In this document: piece by piece, positions 8,134-16,053 of the stretch
Layout of the letters: every line of letters begins with the position of its first letter
How positions within the stretch are numbered: the first letter of the stretch is position 1
Source: Actinomycetota bacterium
GTDB lineage: Bacteria; Actinomycetota; Acidimicrobiia; Acidimicrobiales; Iamiaceae
Length of the DNA stretch: 64,000 bases
Reading direction: 5' to 3'
Assembly (NCBI GenBank): GCA_016185275.1
Contig: JACPNX010000002.1
Span: 62,001-126,000 of the forward strand
Made by a program: the position numbers and the translations under genes
Notes under the pieces: generated by a model
What the model saw: only the letters and a program-made list of their open reading frames with translations
What the model was told of the DNA's origin: nothing
Databases searched by the model: none

Positions 8134-8853
8134 TCAGGCGAGGCGGACTGCCGCGAGGACGGCGGCGACCAGCGTGAGGTTCAAACCGGTGACGGCCACG
8201 AACAGCGTGCGGGTGGCCGCGCTCACCTCGCGGTGCAACTCCGTCTCGACGCGGCCGACGTCTCGCCCGAGGGTCGCTTCCGCCTCGCCCAACCGGGTCT
8301 CGAAGCGGCTGTCGAGCTGTTCGAGGCGCGCCACCAGAACCGTCTGGACCGCATCGACGCGGGCGTTCAGCCCAGCCTCCACCCGATCGATCCGCGCGTT
8401 CAGCCCAGCCTCGAGCTGATCCAGGCGAGCGTTGAGCGCAGCCTCGACCTCACCCGAGCGGGCGCTCCCACCCGCCTCCACCTGATCGATCCGCGCGTTC
8501 AGCCCAGCCTCGAGCTGATCCAGGCGAGCGTTCAGCCCAGCCTCCACCCGATCGATCCGCGCGTTCAGCCGAGCCTCGACCTCACCCAAGCGGGCGCTCC
8601 CACCCGCCTCCACCTGATCGATCCGGGCGTTCAGCGCAGCCTCGAGGGCCGTGAAGCGCGCCTCGAGCAAGCTCTGCAGAGCGGCGATGCGAGCCTCGAC
8701 CGCGGCGCGGAGGACGTCGAGCTCCCGGTTGGTGGCCACGTCGGCCCAACCCACGGGTGGAAGGTGCTCCATCAACGCGGTGGCGTCCTCGGTACCGAGG
8801 ATCTCCTCCAGCTTCGTGAACAGGCGGTGCCTGCGTTCTTCGGTCATGGACAT
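8134..8853 (-). CDS. Membrane-anchored coiled-coil protein with 11-residue repeats
   Basis: A protein of 239 residues. Residues 1-45 form a conserved-looking head (LFTKLEEILGTEDATALMEHLPPVGWADVATN in two stretches). The centre holds nearly nine units of the pattern xLNARIDQVEA, an 11-residue (hendecad) heptad-like repeat predicted to form a long right-handed coiled coil. The C-terminus (TLFVAVTGLNLTLVAAVLAA) is one transmembrane helix, so the rod would extend from the membrane. The head resembles short actinobacterial proteins of unknown function that have a plain stalk. Start is ATG 8853; ATG 8847 is two codons later. Confidence 0.8.
   Translation of the reverse strand: MSMTEERRHRLFTKLEEILGTEDATALMEHLPPVGWADVATNRELDVLRAAVEARIAALQSLLEARFTALEAALNARIDQVEAGGSARLGEVEARLNARIDRVEAGLNARLDQLEAGLNARIDQVEAGGSARSGEVEAALNARLDQLEAGLNARIDRVEAGLNARVDAVQTVLVARLEQLDSRFETRLGEAEATLGRDVGRVETELHREVSAATRTLFVAVTGLNLTLVAAVLAAVRLA
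8361..8650 (-). repeat. 33-bp tandem repeat inside the coiled-coil gene
   Basis: About 8.7 units of 33 bp, each coding 11 residues, with three unit variants (ALNARIDQVEA, GGSARLGEVEA, GLNARLDQLEA). Variants recur in the same order twice, showing that blocks larger than one unit were duplicated. Confidence 0.85.
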
Positions 8854-9015
8854 CGGTCGCCCCGGGGTTCCGTCGCCGTCTGCGGGGAGCCCCCGGCTCC
8901 CGATCGTGCGGCCACAGTACCCAGATCCCCCGGCCGGCACGCCTCCCCGATGTTCCATGCGTCCGGGCCGGTTCTGGGCGCGCGGTGCCGTGCGAACGGG
9001 CGATCGTGCGGGCAA

Positions 9016-9021
9016 TAGGCT
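9016..9021 (+). promoter_or_regulatory. Leaderless -10 box TAGGCT of selA
   Basis: TAGGCT is followed by six bases and then the selA GTG at 9028. No Shine-Dalgarno sequence is visible. Confidence 0.55.
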
Positions 9022-9027
9022 CGCCTG

Positions 9028-10299
9028 GTGGACCGGCCGCCGTCGGTGGACGCCTTGGCCCGGTCGATGGCGGACACCGGCCTTCCTCACCCCGTCCTCG
9101 TGGACGCCGCGCGCGCGGCCATCGCCGCCGGAGAGCCCGGCCGGGCGCGCGCCCACGCCGACGCCTTCCGCCGCCGGCTCCTCCAGCGGGTCGTGAACGG
9201 CACGGGCGTGTTGTTGCACACCAACCTCGGCCGGGCCCCGCTCGCGGTGGACCAGCCTGCCGCGTACCGGAACGTCGAGCTCGACCTCGACACCGGCCGC
9301 CGGGGATCGCGCTCGGCCTCGGCGGGAGCGCTCGTCGCGCGCGCGTGCGGAGCAGAGGCCGGGCTCGTGGTGGGGAACGGCGCGGCGGCGGTGCTGCTCG
9401 TGCTGGCCGCGCTGGCCCGCGGTCGGGAGGTGGTGGTCAGCCGCGGTGAGCTGGTCGAGATCGGAGGCGGCTTCCGGATCCCCGACGTGATGGCGGAGTC
9501 CGGAGCACGGTTGCGGGAGGTCGGCACCACCAACCGCACCCGCCTCGCCGACTACCGCCAGGCGGTCGGCGACCCGACCGGAGACGCGGCCCTCGTGCTC
9601 AAGGTGCACCGCTCCAACTACCGCATCGAGGGCTTCACGGAGGACGTTGCCGTCGCTGCCCTCGCCGCACTCGGCGTGCCCGTGGTCGCCGACCTCGGAT
9701 CAGGGCTGATCGACGCCGCCTGCCCGTGGCTGGCGGACGGTCCACCGTCGTGGCTCGCGGGCGAGCCGGCCGCTCGCCAGACCCTGGCCGCCGGCGCCGC
9801 AGTGGTCACGTTCTCGGGCGACAAGCTCCTCGGGGGCCCCCAGGCCGGCGTGATCTGTGGCCGCGCCGATCTCGTGTCGGCGTGCGCACGCCACCCGCTG
9901 GCGCGGGCGCTGCGACCGGGCGCGCTCGTGCTCAACGCGCTGCAGGAGGTCGCGCTCTCCTACCTCGACCGGACCGCCGAGGCGTTGCCCTTCTGGCGCA
10001 TGGCGACCGCACCGGCCGAGGGGCTGCGCTCCCGAGCGGAGGCCATCGCGGCGGCATGCGGTCCTGGCGCGGACGTCGTGGCGACCGCCTCCCTCACCGG
10101 GGGCGGGACGCTGCCAGGAGTCGAGATCGCGTCGTTCGGGGTCGCGGTCCCCGGTGACCACCTCGGCGCCTTGCGCGCGGCAGACCCGCCGGTGATCGCG
10201 AGAGTGGTCGACGGGCGCACGGTCGTGGACCTGCGCACGGTCGAGCCCGACGACGACGGCGTCGTGGCCGCCGCGCTCGCCGCGGTCAGCGTCGCGTAG
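9028..10299 (+). CDS. selA: L-seryl-tRNA(Sec) selenium transferase
   Basis: A PLP enzyme of 423 residues that converts seryl-tRNA(Sec) to selenocysteyl-tRNA(Sec) using selenophosphate. The SelA signature VINGTGVLLHTNLGRAPL is present as RVVNGTGVLLHTNLGRAPL. The central EIGGGFRIPDVM and GTTNRT segments and the PLP-lysine motif FSGDKLLGGPQAG near residue 270 are intact. Length is slightly short of the Escherichia coli enzyme (463). It is followed 56 bases later by selB, the usual order. The rest of the pathway (selD, tRNA-Sec) is not in the window. Confidence 0.96.
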   Translation: MDRPPSVDALARSMADTGLPHPVLVDAARAAIAAGEPGRARAHADAFRRRLLQRVVNGTGVLLHTNLGRAPLAVDQPAAYRNVELDLDTGRRGSRSASAGALVARACGAEAGLVVGNGAAAVLLVLAALARGREVVVSRGELVEIGGGFRIPDVMAESGARLREVGTTNRTRLADYRQAVGDPTGDAALVLKVHRSNYRIEGFTEDVAVAALAALGVPVVADLGSGLIDAACPWLADGPPSWLAGEPAARQTLAAGAAVVTFSGDKLLGGPQAGVICGRADLVSACARHPLARALRPGALVLNALQEVALSYLDRTAEALPFWRMATAPAEGLRSRAEAIAAACGPGADVVATASLTGGGTLPGVEIASFGVAVPGDHLGALRAADPPVIARVVDGRTVVDLRTVEPDDDGVVAAALAAVSVA

Positions 10300-10355
10300 C
10301 GCCGTAGCGTCGTGGTCGTGCGCGAGGTGCCGGCCGCTCCCACCAGGGGCCAGCC

Positions 10356-12089
10356 GTGCACGTGATCGCCACGGCCGGGCACGTGGACCACGGCAAGTCG
10401 ACCCTCGTGCTCGCGCTCACCGGCACCGACCCCGACCGGTGGGAGGAGGAGAAGCGCCGCGGCCTCACGATCGACCTCGGCTTCGCGGGCACGACGTTGC
10501 CCTCCGGCCGCCGCGTGGCCTTCGTCGACGTGCCGGGTCACGTCCGGTTCCTGAAGAACATGCTCGCGGGCGTGGGTGCGGTCGACGCCTGCCTCTTCGT
10601 CGTGGCCGCCACCGAAGGGTGGAAGCCGCAGTCCGAGGAGCACCTGCGCATCCTCGAGGTGCTCGGCGTCCAGCACGGTCTCGTGGCGCTGACCAAGGTG
10701 GCGTCGGTCGACGACGACGCCCGTGCCCTCGCCCGCGTGGAGGTCGAGGACCGCACCGCCGGCACGTTCCTCGCCGGCGCCCGGGTCGTGGAGGTGGACG
10801 CGCCGTCGGGTGCCGGCGTCGATCGGCTCGCAGACGCCCTCGACGCCCTGATCGCACGCACGCCGCCGGCGGCCGACGTCGGACGGCCCCGCCTCTGGGT
10901 GGACCGGTCCTTCGCGGCACGCGGTTCGGGGACCGTGGTGACGGGGACCCTCAGCGGCGGCACGATCCGGTCGGGCGACACGCTGGCGGTGACCGGCCCG
11001 GGTGGTGCGGGCGAGCGGGTGGTCCGCGTTCGCGGGCTCGAGACCCTCGGCGAGGCTCGCTCTCACCTGGGCCCGGGGCACCGAGCGGCCGTGAACCTGG
11101 TGGGTGTGGCCCACGGCGACGTCGTCCGAGGCGACGCGCTCGTCGAACCCGGCCGCTGGCACCGCGCCACGACCGTCGACGGGACGCTGCGCGTGCTGGC
11201 CTCGCTCGACCACCCGGTCTCGCGGCGGGGGGCCTGGCTCGCCTACATCGGTTCCGGGGAGCAACCGGTGCGCGTGCGGGTCCTCGGAGGCGAGGCGATC
11301 GAGCCGGGCCGGGAGGGCTTCGTCCGGCTGCACCTCCCGGTGGCCCTGCCGCTCCTGCCCGGCGACCGGTTCGTGCTGCGCGACGCCGGTCGCTCCGAGA
11401 CAGTCGGAGGCGGTGAGGTTCTCGACGTGGCGCCGGTGGTGCCCGCCCGCCGGGCCCGGCCCGATCGTTCGCCCGACCGGGTCGTGGCCGAGCGGGGCTG
11501 GGTCGAACGCGACGTGCTGGAGCGGCTCACCGGTGAGCGTCGCGAGGCGACGGTCGGCCGCTGGGTCGTCTCCCCCGCCGAGCGCGATGCGGCCGTCACC
11601 CGGGTCGGGGCGGCCGTCGACGGAGCCGGCCCGGCGGGGCTGGACCTGGCGTCACTCGACGAGCGCGATCGGGCCGTGGTCCGCCTGCTCGACGGCGTGG
11701 TGGTCGAGCGCGGCCGGGCCCGGTCGGCGCGCCAGGCCGGGGCCGACGACCTGGCCCGGCACCCCTGGCTCATCGCACTCGAGGCCGCACCGTTCAGCCC
11801 ACCGCCGCCGGAAGGGATCTCCCGGGCGGATCTGCGCCGGCTCGCCGACCTGGCCCTCGTCGTCGAGCACGACGGGGCCTGGTTCTCGGCAACCGCCGTC
11901 GCCGAAGCCGAGCGCGCCGTCGCCCGGCTGCTCGCGACGAGACCGGACGGGTTCACCGTGTCCGAAGCCCGGGAGATGCTCGGCACCACCCGCAAGTGGG
12001 CCGTCCCGTTGCTCGGCCTCCTCGACACCCGCGGCGTCACCCGGCGCCGTGGCGACCGGAGGATCGCCGGACCGCGCCTCCCCCGATGA
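10356..12089 (+). CDS. selB: Selenocysteine-specific translation elongation factor
   Basis: A GTPase of 577 residues that delivers selenocysteyl-tRNA to UGA codons marked by a SECIS hairpin. G1 is AGHVDHGKST at residues 7-16, the effector region is RRGLTIDLGFA, G3 is DVPGH, and the equivalent of G4 is LTKV. Domains 2 and 3 follow (RSFAARGSGTVVTGTL is the SelB domain 2 signature). The C-terminal third contains winged-helix units that bind the SECIS RNA. It starts at GTG 10356, directly followed by HVIATAGHVDHG. It is shorter than many SelB proteins, consistent with fewer winged helices. Confidence 0.96.
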   Translation: MHVIATAGHVDHGKSTLVLALTGTDPDRWEEEKRRGLTIDLGFAGTTLPSGRRVAFVDVPGHVRFLKNMLAGVGAVDACLFVVAATEGWKPQSEEHLRILEVLGVQHGLVALTKVASVDDDARALARVEVEDRTAGTFLAGARVVEVDAPSGAGVDRLADALDALIARTPPAADVGRPRLWVDRSFAARGSGTVVTGTLSGGTIRSGDTLAVTGPGGAGERVVRVRGLETLGEARSHLGPGHRAAVNLVGVAHGDVVRGDALVEPGRWHRATTVDGTLRVLASLDHPVSRRGAWLAYIGSGEQPVRVRVLGGEAIEPGREGFVRLHLPVALPLLPGDRFVLRDAGRSETVGGGEVLDVAPVVPARRARPDRSPDRVVAERGWVERDVLERLTGERREATVGRWVVSPAERDAAVTRVGAAVDGAGPAGLDLASLDERDRAVVRLLDGVVVERGRARSARQAGADDLARHPWLIALEAAPFSPPPPEGISRADLRRLADLALVVEHDGAWFSATAVAEAERAVARLLATRPDGFTVSEAREMLGTTRKWAVPLLGLLDTRGVTRRRGDRRIAGPRLPR

Positions 12090-12236
12090 CCGCAGCGGCG
12101 GACCGCACCGTGCCCGCCCGCCCGCACCGCCCGCACCGCTCGCCCGCCACACCGCGCGCCCGGCCGCCGGCCCAGCCCGATCGCCCGTCCCGCTCCGCCG
12201 GCCGAGCCGCCCGGCCGCAGCCGCGGGCCCGGCGTG

Positions 12237-13235
12237 TCAGGCGGACCGGAGGCGGTCGAGCATCTCCTTGCCGCGGCGGACCGGGCCGGGACGACCGGCA
12301 CCGGCGGCACCGGCGGCGGATTCGAGGTCTCGGGCCAGCTTGGCCACCGCGACGTGGTTGGTGATGACCTCACCGAAGGCGTCGGGGTCGCCCACGAGCC
12401 AGGAGTGGCTGCCGTCGATCACCTCGCCCTCGGCCCCGATGGCGCGGCACATCGCGTCGAACGAGGCCCGGGGGATCACGCCGTCCCTCGTGCCCCAGAG
12501 CACGACGACGGGAAGGCCGCGCTCCTTGAGCACTTCGAGCTCGGGCGTGAGGTCGGCCCGGCGTGCGAGGTTGCCGACCCGCAGCATCGCCCGGGGGTTG
12601 CGCACGGCGTTGGGCAGCATCTCCGATACCAGCACCGGCAGGACTTTGGTGGCCTGGGGGATCGGCCAGACGTCGCCGGGGAAGTGCAGCCCCCAGTCCC
12701 ACAGTGGTCGCTCGGCCATCGATTTGAGCACGCCGGCGGGGCCGTCCTTCCAGGCGGATCCACCGATCGAGTTCACCAGCACGAGGCGGCGCACGCGCTC
12801 GGGGAAGCGGGCCGCGAGCTTGATGGCCACACCACCGCCGAAGGAGTGCCCGACCACGAACGCCGGCTCGTCGACGTGCACGGCGTCGAGGAAGGCGTCG
12901 ACCCAGCGGGCGAACCCGGCCAGCGAGAACTGGCGGGACGGCAGGTCCGCGGTGCCCGCGAACCCCGGAAGGGCCGGCGCGTGGACCCGGCATCCGAGGT
13001 CGACCAGCCGCGTGATCGACTGCCGGTAGGCCCGGTGGCCGAGCCCCCAACCGTGGAGGAACAGCACGGGCAGACCCGCTCCGGCCACCCCGTAACGGGC
13101 CGGTCGGTCCTCCACCCAGGTGCGCCGCCACACGAGCGGCGAGGCGGTGGTGAGGTCGACCAGCTCGGCCGCGTCGTGGCCGGCGGGAGGCTCCGGCTCG
13201 GGGGCGGGCTCGGCGCGTGGCATGGGGGTGGACAT
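12237..13235 (-). CDS. Alpha/beta-hydrolase
   Basis: A protein of 332 residues with an alpha/beta-hydrolase core. The oxyanion segment is LFLHGWGLGHRAY, the nucleophile elbow is VVGHSFGGG (Ser), the acid is in LWGTRDGVIP (Asp) and the catalytic histidine in DGSHSWL. The first 30 residues are proline- and acid-rich and probably disordered. The substrate class cannot be told. The gene lies downstream of whiB on the same strand with a 72-base gap. Confidence 0.9.
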   Translation of the reverse strand: MSTPMPRAEPAPEPEPPAGHDAAELVDLTTASPLVWRRTWVEDRPARYGVAGAGLPVLFLHGWGLGHRAYRQSITRLVDLGCRVHAPALPGFAGTADLPSRQFSLAGFARWVDAFLDAVHVDEPAFVVGHSFGGGVAIKLAARFPERVRRLVLVNSIGGSAWKDGPAGVLKSMAERPLWDWGLHFPGDVWPIPQATKVLPVLVSEMLPNAVRNPRAMLRVGNLARRADLTPELEVLKERGLPVVVLWGTRDGVIPRASFDAMCRAIGAEGEVIDGSHSWLVGDPDAFGEVITNHVAVAKLARDLESAAGAAGAGRPGPVRRGKEMLDRLRSA

Positions 13236-13307
13236 GCGCAGGGAAGATTACGGGCCGACCCGGCCCGGAGCGCCACCGGAGATCGCCGGTGCCCGAGCGC
13301 GCGGACC

Positions 13308-13568
13308 TCAGGCGCGGGCGGGCACGAGGGAACGGCGCTCGGCTTCGTTGAGGCCGCCCCAGATCCCGTGCTGCTCCTTGATCTTGATCGCGTAGGCGAG
13401 GCACGGCTCGCGGACCGGGCACGTGCGACAGATCTCCTTGGCCCGGCTCTCGCGCTCGACCTTGTCGTCCTTGCGCTCGAAGGTGTTGGGCGGGAAGAAG
13501 ACGGCTGACTGCGGGCCCCGGCACGCTGCTCGCAGCTGCCAGGCCTCCTCGACACGCTGTGCGCTCAC
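13308..13568 (-). CDS. WhiB-family iron-sulfur transcription factor
   Basis: An 86-residue WhiB protein. The four cluster-ligating cysteines are in AACRG and EICRTCPVREPC (C-x2-C-x5-C), followed by the GIWGGLNE turn and a basic C-terminal tail. WhiB proteins bind a redox-sensitive 4Fe-4S cluster and act with the primary sigma factor; they occur only in Actinobacteria and their phages. GTG 13568 is chosen because a strong ribosome-binding site (aaggggga on the reverse strand) precedes it. The KDDKVERE stretch resembles the WhiB1/WhiB2-type housekeeping subgroup more than WhiB7, but the subgroup is uncertain. Confidence 0.95.
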   Translation of the reverse strand: MSAQRVEEAWQLRAACRGPQSAVFFPPNTFERKDDKVERESRAKEICRTCPVREPCLAYAIKIKEQHGIWGGLNEAERRSLVPARA

Positions 13569-13613
13569 CGGCGGCGATCCCCCTTGTCGGCTCAATCCCC
13601 CCGACGGCGGACG

Positions 13614-13619
13614 ACCATA
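13614..13619 (-). promoter_or_regulatory. Probable -10 box TATGGT of whiB
   Basis: On the reverse strand TATGGT lies about 45 bases before the whiB start, leaving a leader of about 39 bases with a Shine-Dalgarno sequence. This differs from the leaderless genes nearby. Confidence 0.4.
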
Positions 13620-13690
13620 GGCCCGCGCCGGGTGGCCGACAAGAGGCAACTTTCGCGAGCAGAAGCTGACGCAACGGGCGAAGTCGCAGG

Positions 13691-15007
13691 TCAGCCCGTC
13701 GCCTCGGCGTCGAGCGGGCGCGACCGGCGCCGCTCGCGGTGGTCGCGGGCCCCACCTTCGAGGGGCTCCACCTCGAGGAGCAGACCGTCGACCTCCACGA
13801 CCCGCACCGCGACCCCCGAGCCGATCGGCGTGGCCCGGTTCGTGCGCGCCCGCCACAGCGCCCCGCGCACCCGCACCACACCGTCGGGCGCCACGTCCGC
13901 CACCGCCTCGCCCTCCTCGCCGACCATCCAGGCCCGCCCGATGGTCGGCGTGGAGAACCGGGACCGCACGAGCGAGGGCAGCGCCCCGATCATGAACGCG
14001 ACCGTGCCGGCGACGCCGACGAGCAGCGTGATCCACGGCAGCGACAGCCCGTCGTAGAGGAGCACCGATCCGACCAGAAACGCGCCGGCGGCGACGGCGG
14101 ACCACACCCGCGGCACGCCGGTCTGGATGTCGACGGCGAAGCCGAACATCGCGAGGCCGAGCAGCCCGACCGCCCACGGACGGGTCGGCAGGCCGGCCAG
14201 GCCGTAGCCGCCCAGCAGGAAGCAGACCGCACCCACCACCCCGGCGATGCCCACACCCGCGGTGAACAACTCGAGGAGGATCAGCGCCATCCCGATCACG
14301 AGCAGCAGGTACGCCACCGGGGGGCTGGCGACGGTGTGCATCAGCTGGTCGAGGAGCGGCAGGCTCACGAACCGCACCTGGTCGAGCGGCGTGCGGCGAG
14401 GCCCGCGGTCCGTCTGGATCCGCCTGGTGCGCACCCCGTCGAGGTTCACGACCAGGTCACCGACCGTCGGCGCCGGGCGCGCCGCCAGGCCGAGACGGCC
14501 GGCGTCGGCCGCACCGACCGTGCCGTCTCGCAGGCGCGCCAGCTCACGGCGGAACGGAGCCCGGAACCGGGCGGGGTCGACCAGCGGCTCGCCGAGGCGA
14601 CCGAGGCGACCGCCCGGAGCGATGCCGACCTGATCGGCGACCGCCGCGATCTGGGCCGCGGCGCCCTGGGCCCGGGCACCGCTCGGACCGACCCACACGG
14701 CGATGGGCACGCGAGCCGTGCGCACGCGCTCCACGAGCGCCGCGGCTCGCTCCGATCCGACGACGGCACCACGGCTGTTCACCTGCACCACGAGCCACGG
14801 CGCACCGGACCGCTCGGCCTCGCGGATGCGGCCGTCCACGAACGCAGCCACGACGGAGTCGAGGAACCCGCTCACCTCGGCCACGTCGATCGCGGCCCGC
14901 GCCGGTGGGGGCTGCTGTCGTGGCGCAGTGGCACCTCCCGCCGGGAGGGCGACGAGCAGGAGCGCCGATGCGGCGAGCAGCAGGCCGACGGTCGATAGCC
15001 TGCGCAC
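13691..15007 (-). CDS. nfeD: NfeD-like membrane protein with degenerate ClpP-type protease domain
   Basis: A 438-residue protein built as signal peptide (residues 1-25), ClpP/SppA-like domain (about 40-190), four or five transmembrane helices (about 230-345) and a C-terminal NfeD OB-fold domain (RAWMVGEEGEAVADVAPDG and VRVRGALWRARTN). In active members the serine lies in a PxGxxAxSAG motif; here the corresponding segment is PSGARAQGAAAQ, with glycine at the serine position, so proteolysis is doubtful. It starts at GTG 15007 with ggagg upstream. NfeD proteins are associated with stomatin-like scaffolds; no stomatin gene is adjacent. It is divergent from the ArsA-like ATPases. Confidence 0.85.
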   Translation of the reverse strand: MRRLSTVGLLLAASALLLVALPAGGATAPRQQPPPARAAIDVAEVSGFLDSVVAAFVDGRIREAERSGAPWLVVQVNSRGAVVGSERAAALVERVRTARVPIAVWVGPSGARAQGAAAQIAAVADQVGIAPGGRLGRLGEPLVDPARFRAPFRRELARLRDGTVGAADAGRLGLAARPAPTVGDLVVNLDGVRTRRIQTDRGPRRTPLDQVRFVSLPLLDQLMHTVASPPVAYLLLVIGMALILLELFTAGVGIAGVVGAVCFLLGGYGLAGLPTRPWAVGLLGLAMFGFAVDIQTGVPRVWSAVAAGAFLVGSVLLYDGLSLPWITLLVGVAGTVAFMIGALPSLVRSRFSTPTIGRAWMVGEEGEAVADVAPDGVVRVRGALWRARTNRATPIGSGVAVRVVEVDGLLLEVEPLEGGARDHRERRRSRPLDAEATG

Positions 15008-15045
15008 GACATGCCTCCGAGAGAGCCGACAAGGTAGGGATCCGG

Positions 15046-16053
15046 GTGGATCCCGGGCAGTTCTTCGCTGCCTCCCGCCTGGTCATCGTGGCGGGCAAGG
15101 GCGGCGTGGGCAAGACGACCGTGTCGGCGGCCCTCGCCCGAGCCGCCGCGATCGCGGGGCTGACCACCTTGCTCGTCGAGGTGGAGGGCAAGAGCGGCCT
15201 CGCCGCCATCTTCGGGCGCGAGCCCCTCGCCTACCGGGAGGTCGTGCTGGCCAAGGGCGGCTCGCCCCCGGGAAGCGCCGAGGTGCGCGGGCGCACCCTC
15301 ACGCCCGACGACGCGCTGCTCGAGTACCTCCGCGACCACGGCCTCGCCCGCCTCTCGAAGCGGCTCGTGAGCTCAGGGGTCCTCGATGTCGTGGCCACCG
15401 CGGTGCCGGGCATCCGCGACATCCTCGTGCTGGGCAAGGTGAAGCAGATCGAGAGGGCGGCCGCCGCCGGCGCCGGCGACGCGCCCGACCTGGTGGTGCT
15501 CGACGCCCCCGCCGCCGGCCACGCCATCACGTTCCTGCAGTCGGCCCGCGGCCTCGTGGACGCGGTGCGCGTCGGGCCGATCCGCACGCAGGCCAGCGAG
15601 GTGCTCGAGATGCTGACCGATCCGGGGCGATGCTCGGTGGTGCTCGTGACCATGCCAGAAGAGACGCCGGTCAACGAGCTGATCGACACCGCCTACCGCC
15701 TCGAGGACCGGGTGGGGGTGAGCCTCGGGCCGGTGGTCGTCAACGGCCTCTACCCGACGGTCGAAGGGATGGACAGCGATCCGCGCGAAGCCGCGGCCCG
15801 GGCGTCGGCCGAGCTGCGCTCCGGGGAGGCGGAGGCGCTCGCCGCCGCGGCCGGCTTCCGGCGCATGCGCACCGCGCTGCAACGAGAGCAGGTGGCTCGC
15901 CTGGCCGAGCGGCTGCCGCTGCCCCAGATCCGCCTGCCGTTCCTGTTCGAAGCGGACCTGGGCCGCGCGCAGCTCGACCGGCTCGCCGGGGAGCTGGTCG
16001 CGGGGATCGAGGGTCTGACCGACCTGTCGAGCGCGTCCGGGGCGCCGAGGTGA
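15046..16053 (+). CDS. ArsA/Get3-family ATPase, first of pair
   Basis: A 335-residue ATPase starting at GTG 15046. The deviant Walker A of the ArsA/Get3/MinD group is VAGKGGVGKTTVSAA near residue 14. Switch regions appear as VEVEGKSGLAAIFG and LVVLDAPAAGHAITFL. There is no arsenite-binding cysteine set, so an arsenite pump is unlikely. The partner gene overlaps by four bases (GTGA). The arrangement of two such ATPases close to a whiB gene matches Rv3679-Rv3680 beside whiB4 in Mycobacterium tuberculosis, which act together as a bacterial Get-like complex. Confidence 0.9.
   Translation: MDPGQFFAASRLVIVAGKGGVGKTTVSAALARAAAIAGLTTLLVEVEGKSGLAAIFGREPLAYREVVLAKGGSPPGSAEVRGRTLTPDDALLEYLRDHGLARLSKRLVSSGVLDVVATAVPGIRDILVLGKVKQIERAAAAGAGDAPDLVVLDAPAAGHAITFLQSARGLVDAVRVGPIRTQASEVLEMLTDPGRCSVVLVTMPEETPVNELIDTAYRLEDRVGVSLGPVVVNGLYPTVEGMDSDPREAAARASAELRSGEAEALAAAAGFRRMRTALQREQVARLAERLPLPQIRLPFLFEADLGRAQLDRLAGELVAGIEGLTDLSSASGAPR

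Noticed and set aside
8854..9027. Possible selC (tRNA-Sec) between the coiled-coil gene and selA
   Set aside because: No TTC-GA T-loop with flanking stem, no UCA anticodon stem-loop and no 90-base class II fold could be found on either strand.
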